Positions 1 to 12,193 of a stretch of DNA of 64,000 nt are shown here, piece after piece. The DNA is taken from the NCBI GenBank assembly GCA_014155875.1, contig JACEFZ010001371.1, positions 256,001 to 320,000 of the forward strand, read 5' to 3'. The notes beneath the pieces are model-generated. The model was not told the DNA's origin, made no database searches, and was given only the letters and a program-made list of their open reading frames with translations. The DNA comes from Cepaea nemoralis. Taxonomy: Eukaryota; Mollusca; Gastropoda; Stylommatophora; Helicidae. Position 1 is the stretch's first letter. Each line of letters starts with the position of its first letter. The position numbers were made by a program, and so were the translations under genes.

Positions 1-399
1 TGTTATGACTATTCTGAGATTGTAGTAACGATTCACTTGTTTCAGAATATTTCAATTTACCGTACGGTATATTGCATTGTGATGACATGGTCAGGAAACA
101 GCCTGGCAGGATGTACAATACAACATCAAGATATGATAAGAGTACAGCATAGCAGAATATTTTACAACGAAGGCTCGGAAGAGATAGATACTATTAGAGA
201 TTGATTACCACCAACATTCATTGCGGAGATGGCTTTGAAAATCAAAGAATTTCGCTGAAGGTGAAGTAATCACCATCAACCTTGTCGGCTGGCGTTGACG
301 ATCATGCCTCTCCACAAATTGCGGTCTCCGACGGCATGGATCAAACATGTGTTGCCTCCCTTCCGTGCCATGACACCAGACTGTGAAGAATTTCTCACA

Positions 400-471
400 C
401 TGTCTTCTACTATCTCTCTTTCCACAAGTATTTCCGGTTGTCACAACATGCTCCAGTTTTTGTCTTCTCAT
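400..471 (-). pseudogene. RTE-type LINE C-terminal remnant
   Basis: The minus-strand frame reads MRRQKLEHVVTTGN then GKRDSRR. This matches the end of the better-preserved RT copy at 27169-28427 (MRREALENIVTTGKIEGKRG). Only about 25 residues are recognisable. Confidence 0.5.
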
Positions 472-771
472 AATGTGGCCAAAAGATGATAACTGCTTCT
501 TTCTGATGTTTGTTGTCTTTGCAACTTAGCTGCGCTCAAAAAGGCCAGATTGCTTATTTTGACTGTCCAATGTATTTTCAGAATTCTTCTATAAACCACG
601 GGTATTTCAATTTTAATTCACCGCAACAAAGAAGAATCCCTTCGAGCTCATTTGCATCCAAACCACGTCTCCAAGGCTTCTGTGGATTTTTGGAAACGCG
701 GGGGAAAAAAATGTTTACTAATTGTCCAAGATTCGCAGCCGCATGTTTAAAACTGGATCTATGTAACCTGC

Positions 772-1003
772 CGGCTTCCTGGCGTAGAGGATAGCCACTT
801 TTCTACGTAATCTCGTAAGTAACGTGACGACGGTGAGAATCAGCAGTGGTTCGAATCGCGTCGGTAACTTACGGGGTATGTGAGCCGGCCGTTCAGAAAG
901 CAATGGCAAACTACTGAGCGTAATCTTGCCAAGAAATCAACAATCAGCTGAAAGATGCTGATGTTGACAGTGATGTCCTGTAAAGAATATGCAAACATAT
1001 TTT
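772..1003 (+). mobile_element. tRNA-derived SINE, family A, with TSD
   Basis: The head starts GGCTTCCTGGCGTAGAGG (box-A-like) and has GTGGTTCGAATCGC (box-B-like). The body shared by all family members includes AGAAAGCAATGGCAAACTAC and CTTGCCAAGAAATCAAC. The tail is GTCCTGTAAAGAATATGC plus A/T. The 13-bp duplication CTATGTAACCTGC flanks it at 759-771 and 1004-1016. It ends about 140 bases upstream of the WD40 ATG. Confidence 0.85.
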
Positions 1004-1145
1004 CTATGTAACCTGCAAGAACTCTTTTGAAGGTGAAGTAGAGAGTTAGTGTAACCTCGTTTTCGATTAGTTTACCGCGTAGTCAGGGCAACATCATCGA
1101 TCTGCAGTGTTTGTGTTTATAACGTTTGTTCACAACGTGGAGAAG

Positions 1146-1327
1146 ATGAGTGGCGATACAGCAGACACGCTCTTTGATTTCCATGAGATGAGGCTCAGAT
1201 CTGATAGCCACGGAGATGTGGCTAGTGAAGTGAGCTCATACAGTCGTCGAAGCAGCCTGTATAGTCATTTCAGCAGAAGCAAAGCCGGACCGTTTCTGGA
1301 AGGCAACTTAAGGTTGTTTGACATCAT
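1146..1327 (+). CDS. WD40 gene exon 1 (start codon)
   Basis: Encodes residues 1-60 plus two bases of codon 61. Begins MSGDTADTLFDFHEM, continues with a serine/arginine-rich stretch (SSYSRRSSLYSHFSRSK) and ends at LRLFDI before a GTGAGT donor. The start context has A at -3. A TAG at 1080-1082 closes the frame upstream. Intron 1 is about 12.1 kb. Confidence 0.85.
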
Positions 1328-4300
1328 GTGAGTTCAGTATCCCGTACCACTAACCAAGTAATAAAAACGACGTAACAATAAATATAAAGGAAACAAAAAC
1401 TAAGATTTTCAATAAAGATAATATATTAATACCAAACCAATTTTGAAAATTACGGTGAATGGAAAGGCATTGACTGAACAAGTCTAAACAGCTGATCTTA
1501 CAATTCAATTTAGCAGAGAAATAATGACAGAGTGTGTGAGGCAAAATGCCAAAGATTTGGAATAGCCAAATCGACAATATCAAAGTTTCACACAACTCAA
1601 CCACACTTGAACAGCTGAGCAACGAATTCAAACTAAGAGACATCAAGTGTTACATTTACTCTATATTAGTGGTGAGTTGCATCAAAAGCGACGTCACATC
1701 ACTTGGGATATTACCATAGTGCTTCGACCTCGTCTTCAACAACCAGTGAAGAGTCCCAATACTAGTGGGTACCAGCAGCAATCTGATTATGTTTCTGAAT
1801 GGCCTTTCCTCAAAGTACAAAGTGTCAGCCAGATCCTCTTGTCACTCCCTGCTGCACAATTCTCTCCAGGCAATCATAGTGTATCCATTCTTCCACACTG
1901 TACACAATCCCAAAGGGCCCTTACCATTTCTGCCTTATCATGCTCTAGTATCCTGCCCAGAAGTGCAGATCCAGCCAATTGATTCACCTGCTCTTTTCCC
2001 AATACACCAGCATGTCACTGGGGAAAGATCCAACAAATGCTCTGATTCCAATTCCATTTCAAAAACAAAAATTCCAAATTCGTCCTCGTCTAACCTGCTT
2101 CATCAGCTGTGGTTATTGTTGAGGTACGTAGTTTTTGTGAGTTTATTCACCCTAATTCTTGTCTTGTGAGTCCTATCTCGGACTGGTTATGTAGCGTTTG
2201 TGTCTGTGACGTCAGCAGTGGTCGGCGGCTATCCTTTATGCTCTTCTGTTGTTATGGTTTTCTTTGTTGGTGTAGGCTCCTGGCTCGTCTGGCTGCAGTC
2301 CTTATAAGGACTTTTCGTAATCCCACTCCAGCTGGGGATCGGTCGGCGGCTGTCCTTTGTGCATGTTTCCTTTTGTTTTCGTTGTTGGTGCAGGCTCCAG
2401 GCTTGACTGGTTGCAGTCCTTAAAAGGACTTTTTATTTGGTATTCTGTCTCCTTTTTTGTGCATTTTCTGTAGGAGCTTTTCGACGTTTTCTTTTTCCTC
2501 CTTGGGGAAACAGTTTTCACTGTTGCGTTTGCGTATCTGCTGCCTAGCGTTTTCTTCCTCCGTGGTCAGCCATGGGACGATTTCACCGTACTCGATATAG
2601 TACTCGAAGTCGGCCTCACAGTTGTAGTGTACTAATGGGTATATCATCGGTTTCCCCCGGAGTTTTTTAGGCTTCTTCTTTTCTTTTTCTTCCCAGCGCC
2701 TTCTGAATTCCTGGCGCTTGAGTTCCTCCTTGTCGACTGGGTATTCTGTGCCTCCTTCAGAGATCCGACGGTATAGTAGTTCCCTCTTGGGCGTTGTGGT
2801 TGGGCTGCTGGCTTTAGCTTGCTGTTCAGACTCGGTACTCTTGGGTTTTCTTCTTGCGGTTTTCTCGTGAGTTCTTGTGTGGCTTCTGTTGGTTTGTTTT
2901 GAAAGAGTTCCATTTCAGCTCTATGCAGTTCTCTTTCGGTCTTGATAATTTGTAGGATTTCTTCGTTCTCCTTCTTATCTCAGCCATGCGCTGAATCTCT
3001 TGTTTGATGTTGAGCTGGATTTCTTTCATGTCGGCCAGCAGCTTCTCATTATCGCTGGTCGGAGTCGTCGTCAGCAGTGCCTTGACTTGTTTCTTCAACT
3101 CGTCTATCTGCTTTTGAAGTTGATCTCTTTCAGCTTGTGCTATACCCGTGGCTGTCTCGCCCCTCTGCATTGCTTCCTTGAATGGTGTCTTTGTGATGAT
3201 GGCGATCTTTAAGACGTCTCTGTGTCTCTGCAGGTACGGACAGCCCAGGTATCTTGCTCCGTGTTTGCCCAGACAGTTGGCGCACTTTCTTCTGTTGTTA
3301 GGAGCTCGGAAGTCCGTGTCCAGCTTGGCCAGCGGACACTCCTTGAAGGCGTGGTGATCGGCGCAGTATCGACAGATTTCCGTCTTACTGCGACACTGTT
3401 GCTCTGCTGTGGCCGGCCCTCTGGCATTTTGAACATTGCGTGATTCTTGGTATGAATCTCTCTGGTTGCTGCAGTCTCTTGTTGAGTGATGCTGTGGTCG
3501 GCATTTCGCTGCCCTCCGATGTCACCACTGCCAGGGTTGTAGGTATCTTGGAGTAAGTGAGAAGCCGCTCCACCTTCAAGACTCAGATGTGAAGATTCTC
3601 TTCACGTAGCTGCTTCAGGATTTCTTCATCTGTCAGCTCCACAGGAATCCGCTTGACAACCCATCGGACTGTTTTTGAGTCGGTGTTTCCGACTCTAGTG
3701 TCTTTCTCCTCCTTCTTCTCTGCTGTCTTGATTCTTGACTGTGTTGGGCTGTCAATCTTCTCCCTCGTAGTAGCTTCAGTAATGGCTGTAGTATCAGGCT
3801 TTTTGATGCAGCTAGCAGGTGGGCTCTCGACGTTCTTCTTCTTGTTGTCGGCTCCCACGCTGCACATCTTGGCAACAGCGTGTTTCTTGTTGTTGGATTT
3901 TCCACGTGACATTTTCCCGCTGATCAGGCTTCTTGACAGAATAATGCGACTTGACTTGTTAGCGCTCGCAGTGCGAATCGACGACGATCACGCGCGCGAC
4001 GAAAGCTCTTTATCTTTGATTCTTTAAATTGAAGCATGCCACACTGCATGAAGCATACCTGTTTTCACCCTTCCCAGCATGCTCTGTGAGTCCATTATAA
4101 TTATGGACATGTGTGTGCTGTTTGTCCTCCAGCCAGCAGAACACCACAGTGACTACCTCCACCTCCATTCTCATACTAGATGTTGTATATTATATGCCTT
4201 ACTGTTGTGCACTAAACACTGTCCATTAACCTTCGATATGAACCCCCAGGCATTTCTTTTTCCTCTTAGCACATAGCAATCTGTGTAGATGATTACATCC

Positions 4301-7300
4301 TCTGAGTGGGAATTGTGATTCAGTTGTTGCCTCTCCCATTTAGCGCTGCCTGCTGGCCAAACCCTGCACTCTCGATCCAGTATGCTTGGTCATAAATGTT
4401 ACATTAGAGTTGTATCATAAGACCCTTGTGTGAATCCTTCGTCAGAAAGTGTTTCACTAGAAAGTATAATATGACACTTATATGATTCTCCCAAAAATAA
4501 AAGATACAGAACGCATGTGGAACTTTATGTACTGGAAGGCCCCTGTTAACGGCGGGGCTATGTACTTGGAAAACGCGACTTTAAGTGAAACGACGTATAG
4601 CGAAACACTATTTCCCATAGAATTAAATTAAATACAGTGTATTATGTAATGTTTATTTTGATAGTTATTGATATTTATTGGAGGGCGAGTGGTAGAGTTA
4701 TTGGGACATAGAGGCATTAAAACCATGACTCTCTCCAAAACTATCAATACTACTAGTACTGTTCTCACCCACTTTCTTAGCTAGATTTTCATAGACAGCA
4801 GACTTTGCTTTCTCTTGGATAACCATCTTGCTCACACGCAAATTCCATTGGTTCTGGTCTTCAATCCAAATGTCCAATAGTGCTTCCATGTTCTCTATAA
4901 GAGTACTTCTGGTACGAGTGATCTTGGAAGCACTCAAAGGAGTTACATTATTAACCCCCTCTTTGATTTTGTCAGCACCTGCATGAATTGTCCTTATTGT
5001 AGTTGGAGGTAAACTTTGGACTTTACGGATATCAACAGCTCGATCACCAGCCTCAAAACGATGTAACACATCTAACTTCACCTCAAGAGTAACACTTTTC
5101 CTAGTTCTCTTAGAACCAGACACATAATCAGCACTTACTGTGCGCTATGAACTCATAATTAAATTCTTGGGAAAACGCACTGCACAAAATGAAATTGGCA
5201 ACATTAACGCAGCATAGCAACACAGGTGACGACATTATGGTGGAACATAGTGACATAAAGTGAAGCTATGTCCTAATGTGACAATGACGTTATAGCGAAA
5301 TGACGTAAACCGAAGCAACGTATAGAGGGGCCTTCCTGTATATTATAAAAACACAAAAACTGTTATCTACTGGCTATAGTATCTTGCGGTGTAGGGCAGG
5401 AGGGTCTTGAGCCCAAGGAATTAAGGCTGCCGTATATTGTAAAAGAAAAATAAATGTCAGTTATGATAGCATTAGAGACCTACTTCTTCTTCTTCTGCGT
5501 TCATCCGGAGTTTTTTTTTCCGGATGTGACTGCATTGTGCCTGTTTACAGCAGAGCTGCGTTCTTGCGCCGTTAGGCCAACACATCCTACTTCTGCGGGC
5601 ATTTGTTGACCAGGTTAACCTTCCCGGGGGCATTAGAGACCTGATAGTGGACATTTTGAATGTAATGAATCAACAATTTCAAGACCATAATGTTTTTTTT
5701 TGTTTTTTTTTAAATGTTGCATATACCTTACAGGACGTTGCAGTGAACACCAGCATTTTTCAGCTGCTGTTGATGTACTAGGTAAGTTTTACGTTCAGTA
5801 GTTTGCCATTGCTTTCTGAACTACTGGCTCACATACCTCTGTAAGTTACCAGCGTGGCGTGAACCGCTGCTGATTCTCACAGCAGCTGTTTTCCCCACGT
5901 GGATATACAGGATTACAAACAATGTCGTTAACTCCTTGGCCAAGGAGACCAGCTAATGGTTTATTTACTCAATAATTTTACTGATAGCTGCCATGATTTT
6001 TCTTAAAATTAGTTTGCTTTCTAATTTTGTGTTTGTGCATCTTGCTCTTAAATAAACAGTTTGTAATAAAAATTCTATTGCTATAGTGGACTGAATCTAC
6101 ATGGCTTGTTTTCAAGCAGCTTGATACTATTTGGTTGTTTTGTCTCCATCTTCTGATTTCTTCTGTATTTATTGTTCCATGCTCTGATTGGCTGCTTTGT
6201 GCAAGTTCTTACTGATATTCTATTAAACAAAACTAAAGTCATCTACATTGTTTATGTATCTTCAACTCTGTCTTTTTTTCTTCTTTTTTTAAAAATTAAG
6301 TGAAATAATCAGCCAGGCAGTAGATTTTACTGTAATTACATTTTATTTCCATCACTTTTAAGTCTTGTTTCTGTATACTTTCAACCACTACAAGGAAAGC
6401 AGTGATATAAAAGCTGTGAATGTAGGTGTGTGGGAATCTTTTAGCACTATCCTTTCTTAAAAGAATCTGACCAACCTTGACTATATGCATCATAAGAAAT
6501 ATAAAGGGAGGTGATGATGATAATGATGCTAATAATATAATTTGGTACTGATATTAATGATGATGATGATGCTGATTAATGATAATAGTGTTGCATAAAG
6601 GTGAAATAGACAGGCTGAACATATACAGCATGGTTATAGTTGGTAGATATTGTGGTATGTACTGGCTTACTGCGCCTGATGAAACCAGGTTGTTTTTCCT
6701 CTCTAATATCACATGGCTGAGAGACTGATAGACTTTTGCAATACAGGTATCAAATCTCTGAGAAATTGTGGCAAAGGAAACTGATCACTACACACTACAC
6801 ACTACACACTACACTTAGTCATTCTATAATTATATTGTACATGAAACACTACACTTAGTCATTCTATAATTATATTGTACATGAAACACTACACTTAGTC
6901 ATTCTATAATTATATTGTACATGAAACACTACACTTAGTCATTCTATAATTATATTGTACATGAAAATACATTAATTCACACCCCTTTACCAGCGCCTAC
7001 CTGACGATCCTTATTAACAAATTAGTTCTGTTAGTTGAGAGATAATTCTTACTGCACATCGAACCATTCAGCATAAGTGCTTGGATCACCTCTCCAGTGC
7101 CTCCCTCAGAGGGTAGCAGCTGATACCAGTTCTGAGTTGGTTTAATTTTCTTCTTTGGCCCCCCTGCATAGCATATTTTTTGTTTTCATATATCCTTTTA
7201 CAGGATATTGCAGTAAACACCAGCATTTTTCAGCTGCTGTTGATGTCTTGGCAAGTTTTAATTTCAGTAGTTTGCCATTGCTTTCTGAACGACAGGCTCA

Positions 7301-10300
7301 CATACCTCCGTAAGTAACCAGTGTGATGCAATCTGCTGCCAAATCTCATGCAGCTGTGTTTCGTACGTGGGTATACAGGATTACAAACAATGTCCTTAAC
7401 TCCTTCACAGGGAGCCGGCCATAGCATATTAACAAAATAAAATATAAATTCTTCAACTTATCAATTTCTTTTATTAACATTTTGAGAGGATTTTATCTGA
7501 GTTGTTGACTGAGTGTAAGGATACCAGGCTCACGTCATGGAACATGGGTTCCAATCTTTGATACGGCTTGGGATTTGTTTATTAGAGATAAAATAAACAA
7601 TCTTGAACATAAACATGTGTGGCACCTGTCTCAGCACAATCTCGGGAAAAAATAAAGATTGCACGATTTATTGCCTGGCATATTTCACAGTATCTCATCA
7701 GGCACATACTGCAGAAATCACACAACATAATGTAATTAAATAAATCCTTCAAGCTGAATTATACAGCTACACTTCATCTTGAGTAATCCATGGCTGGTTA
7801 CTCCAGAAATTACCATGGGTACTTCCAAGGGCTAAAATTTCTTGGCAGAAAAGTTTTTTTTTATAAATTCTTTGTGTATCATGCAGTTAATAATCTAAGT
7901 CAGTGGCCATTTGGCACAGACTACAGTTAAAATGGCATGAGCTACTATTAAATTGCTAGACACATCTGGTTATTATAAATTACTGTCAACATTATGGAAT
8001 TATTACTCTTCCAGTGAATGCAGAACCAGGGACAGGTGACATTTAATATTCACATTTGTATTTAGATATGGTTTCTATGTAGATAGATATCCTTTACTAG
8101 AATAAGTAGAGTCCACGTGTACGATGAAATGTTATAAATTATTTCTTTTTATTTAATGGAATAATTTTAATGTAAAAAAGTCATCATGGTCACAGTAGTC
8201 TCATATCTTATAATTTTATATGTTTCTCTCTTATTGTTTTCATTGTTTAGTTTAATGTATGTTGTAAATCACTTTCACTGAATGTCAGAAAGAATGCTGA
8301 AATTTAAATCAAACCTGCTCTACTGGATGACAGTGAATCTTGGAATGTGAACAAAAAATTAAGAACCTCATGGAGGCACCAAAAATGTGATTTCTTAGAT
8401 GAATGTTGTGAATACCTTCGTTGGCCAGAGTAACTAACAACGAATTCCTGGAAGAGGATAATGAAAATAAAACATTATACGCAACTATAAGAAAGAGGCA
8501 AACTGTATTCTTTGGTAATATACTGAGAAGAGAGGCATTGGACAACAACTGGCAAGATCAAAGGTAGAAGAACAGAGGCAGATGTAGATAAATGGTGCTT
8601 GATGGTTTAAATGATGGTATGCAGAAATATCAGTAGAAATGATACAGAATATCAAGAAACGTGATCTGTGGAGAGACATGAACACCAAAGCTACTTGGCA
8701 TGACATACAGTGATGTTCTTAACTATTCATCTCTTTATGTTATTTCTTGTGCACTTATATTGTACTACTGTAATGGTACTCATTTCTTTATGTTGTAACA
8801 CAACAACAAAGTATTATCTAATATGTGAGTTAAGTGTATAGTTTCTATTTCAGATTCCTCTACCCTCAGTAGACATTGGCAGTCATGACTTTCTAATTGT
8901 CTTTATTATCTGATGTTTTGATAATGTTGTATTGCTTAAATTATGTTTCCCAGCTGTTTACACGCTTAACATATCTTTCTCTTTCTTCATAGCCTCATGT
9001 GTGTTCTCCTACATAAGGCTAATATTCCACCTTTTCTATTGATGTGCACCATAAATTTCATTTGTCTTTTTCTTATGGTTTTAGTTAGCAGTCTTGTAAC
9101 ACATGCAGCTCTCAATACCTCGGCATTATTCTTCTCTGTCCATGATATTCTCAACATTCTTCTCAAAAACCTTATCTCCACTGCCTCAAGTTTTTTTAAA
9201 CCATTTTTCATAAGTGTTTACACATATGTATATTTGTATAATATAAGTATATTTGGTAGATGTGATTAGCACTATATAAAACAGTTATGACCAAATAAAT
9301 GCCTATATAATGAATGAAACACATGCCTATAAACAATACAAGAAGTAGACTAAAGGTGGAAATAACAAGGGCAAATAACCCTTTTAAGTTATTGCATAAA
9401 AAAAATGTTTGCATATCCTTTACAGGACATCGCTGTCAACATGAGCATCTTTCAGCTGATTGTTGATTTCTTTGGCAAGATTACACTCAGAAGTTTGCCA
9501 TTGCTTTCTGAGCGGCCAGCTCACATACCCCGTAAGTTACCGACGCGATTCGAACCACTGCTGATTCTCACCATCGTCACATTACTTACGAGAGTATACG
9601 AGATTACGGAGAAAAGTTGCTAACCTCTAGGCCAGGAAGCCGGCAAGTTATTGCATCACATCAACATATATTGAATGTGTTAGTATTGAACACAATGCTT
9701 GTAGCAATATTCAGGGTGTACCTGCTGCCTGTAATGGACACATCTGTATCATCACGAAGTACACGCTTTGATATGTGTAGCTTTTAGTAACTATGAATAG
9801 GGTTTTGGTTTCATTTTGGTAAAGGATCATTTTAATTGCACTAACAAGTAGTAACCAAAGACATGACAAATGTTTCATTCACCCTCACATCATACATCAA
9901 ATATTGCATCTTATTTTAAATGTAACCCAAATTTTATTAGTGTTGTTTTATTTGTTATTGCTTAATTCTGTACATTATTAGCATATGTATGTACAAACTT
10001 TGATCAGTAGAGTTATTAGGTGTTTTCAAAAGTCTAAATTCTTGCATTATTGGATAGATCTTGAACAATTAAAACAAATAAAGAACCTTTTTACAAGCCT
10101 TAACGTCATTGGGCATATGTTGCTAGATCCATACTTGTATAGGCCAATCATCATTTGGTGGGTGATGTGGTCAGTATTACGCAAGCCTTCTTTACTTTCC
10201 AAGACATTTCCTGGTACCCACTGTAAGCTGGGTATACCTGAGAGCCCAGGTCAGTTGTAAAACTCTGCCAGAAGCAGATTCAAACCCTTGACCATCAGGC

Positions 10301-11920
10301 CAGTACCTAGCCACTATGCTACTGCAGCTCCTATCTCCAACAGTGTAATGCATTAATACCTTACTCAAGTCTCCAGATCAACTCTAAGTAAAGATATTCA
10401 ATTTGTAAAGATGTTGAATGGGAATACCCACTATTGCATGCACCATACACAGCCATCTGAGACAATACATGCTGGGCGCAAAGGTGATTTTACATATTGA
10501 ATATACAAAGTGAATCTACTTTTGCCTGTATAGCAGACACCTTAGCCAGGTGATACATAGCACTGTCATGGCACCCAAAAACTTCCAGTTCTCACCAGAT
10601 GCTGCCATTTTTACAACTGATCAATATTAATGTGTTATGTATGTTTTTTTTAATCATTTGTGCCAACATTATACTTAACATACTGATTTTGTTTCTGATA
10701 CATTTATTTTTCAACATTTTCTTTATGTAAGAAAAAATATTTATGGACACAAATTTAACAGTTTTCCTGTTTTAAAACGTGTGCTTAATGCTTTTATTTA
10801 ATTTTTTGTGTATGTGTAAGTGAATTCACTTTCCATATACTGCACTTAATTCACACTAACAATTATAGTAATCTTACTTGAGGTCAGCTGGATGCATATG
10901 ACATTCTAAGTCATTTATATATGCCCTATCCCATCTGGATATAAACAGCAATATTTAGAACAGCAATCCCAAGTAAGAAAGGTATATCATTTTGTGTTTC
11001 AGAAAAACACAATTTTAAAAGAATGTGTTCACTCATTAAGTGATGTGTTTTTAAGCTAGGCTGCATGTGCAAGTCAGAGTTAAATATTCTAAATATTATG
11101 TTAGATTTCATTTCTTTTCATTTACATAAATGTCCTAGTGCTATGAAAGCTCCTCTTGCCATGTTTATTTAAAGTAAAACTTGTTGGTTCCAACTCCTGC
11201 AGCACGTGAATTATTTATGCAATTTGTTATTGCTTTTTACCTTAGTAAACAATTGGCCAGCAAGGACACTGTCTAAGTTTCAAGGAACAAAACTCATATG
11301 CAAATGAAATGCTTGAGAAAAGTTGCCTGGTTAACTAGAAATGTCAGAATTAGAAATGATGACACCAAAGACACACTGAGTATCTCTCCCTGGATTAAAT
11401 TTATAGCTAACTAGCTGACCCGGCCCGGCTTCGCCCAGGCCCTGGCGGGGATCTATTTATCTATCTGTCTGTCTGTCTGTCTGTCTGCTTGACTGTCTGT
11501 CTGACCCGGCCCGGCTTCGCCCAGTCCCTGGTGGGGAGCATATCATTTAATTCATATAAGTAGTCATATAAGCTCCTGTTCCCGACTATCTATCTGTCTG
11601 TCTGTCTGTCTGTCTGTCTGACCTGGCCTGGCTTCGCCCAGACCCTGATGGGGAGCATCTCATTTAATTCATATAAGTAGTCATATAAGTTCCCGTTCCC
11701 GACTGTCTGTCTGTCTGTCTGACCCGGCCCAGCTTCGCCCAGTCCCTGGCGGGGATCTGTCTGTATGTCTGTCTATCTGTCTGTCTGACCCGGCCTGACT
11801 TCACTCAGTCCCTGGTGGGGAGCATCTCATTTAATTCATATAAGTAGTCATATAAGTTCCCGTTCCCGTCTGTCTGTCTGACCCGGCCCGGCTTCGCCCA
11901 GGCCCTGGCGGGGATCTGGC

Positions 11921-11951
<31 letters not shown>

Positions 11952-12150
11952 GTGTGGTGTCTGTATGTCTGTATGTATGTCTGTATGTATGTATGTATGT
12001 ATGTATGTATGTATGTCTGTGTGTCTGTCTGTGTCTGTCTGTCTGTCTGTGCGTGAGTGCGTGCGTGAGTGAGTGAGTGAATGAATGATATGTATGTTAT
12101 GTAATGTATGTTATATAATGTATGTTATGTAATGTATGTTATCTAATCTA

Positions 12151-12193
<43 letters not shown>

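Noticed and set aside
3633..4027. Plus- and minus-strand frames overlapping the LINE ORF1 start as separate genes
   Set aside because: Shadow frames of the same ORF1 remnant; only the 3912-3583 frame has ORF1-like content.
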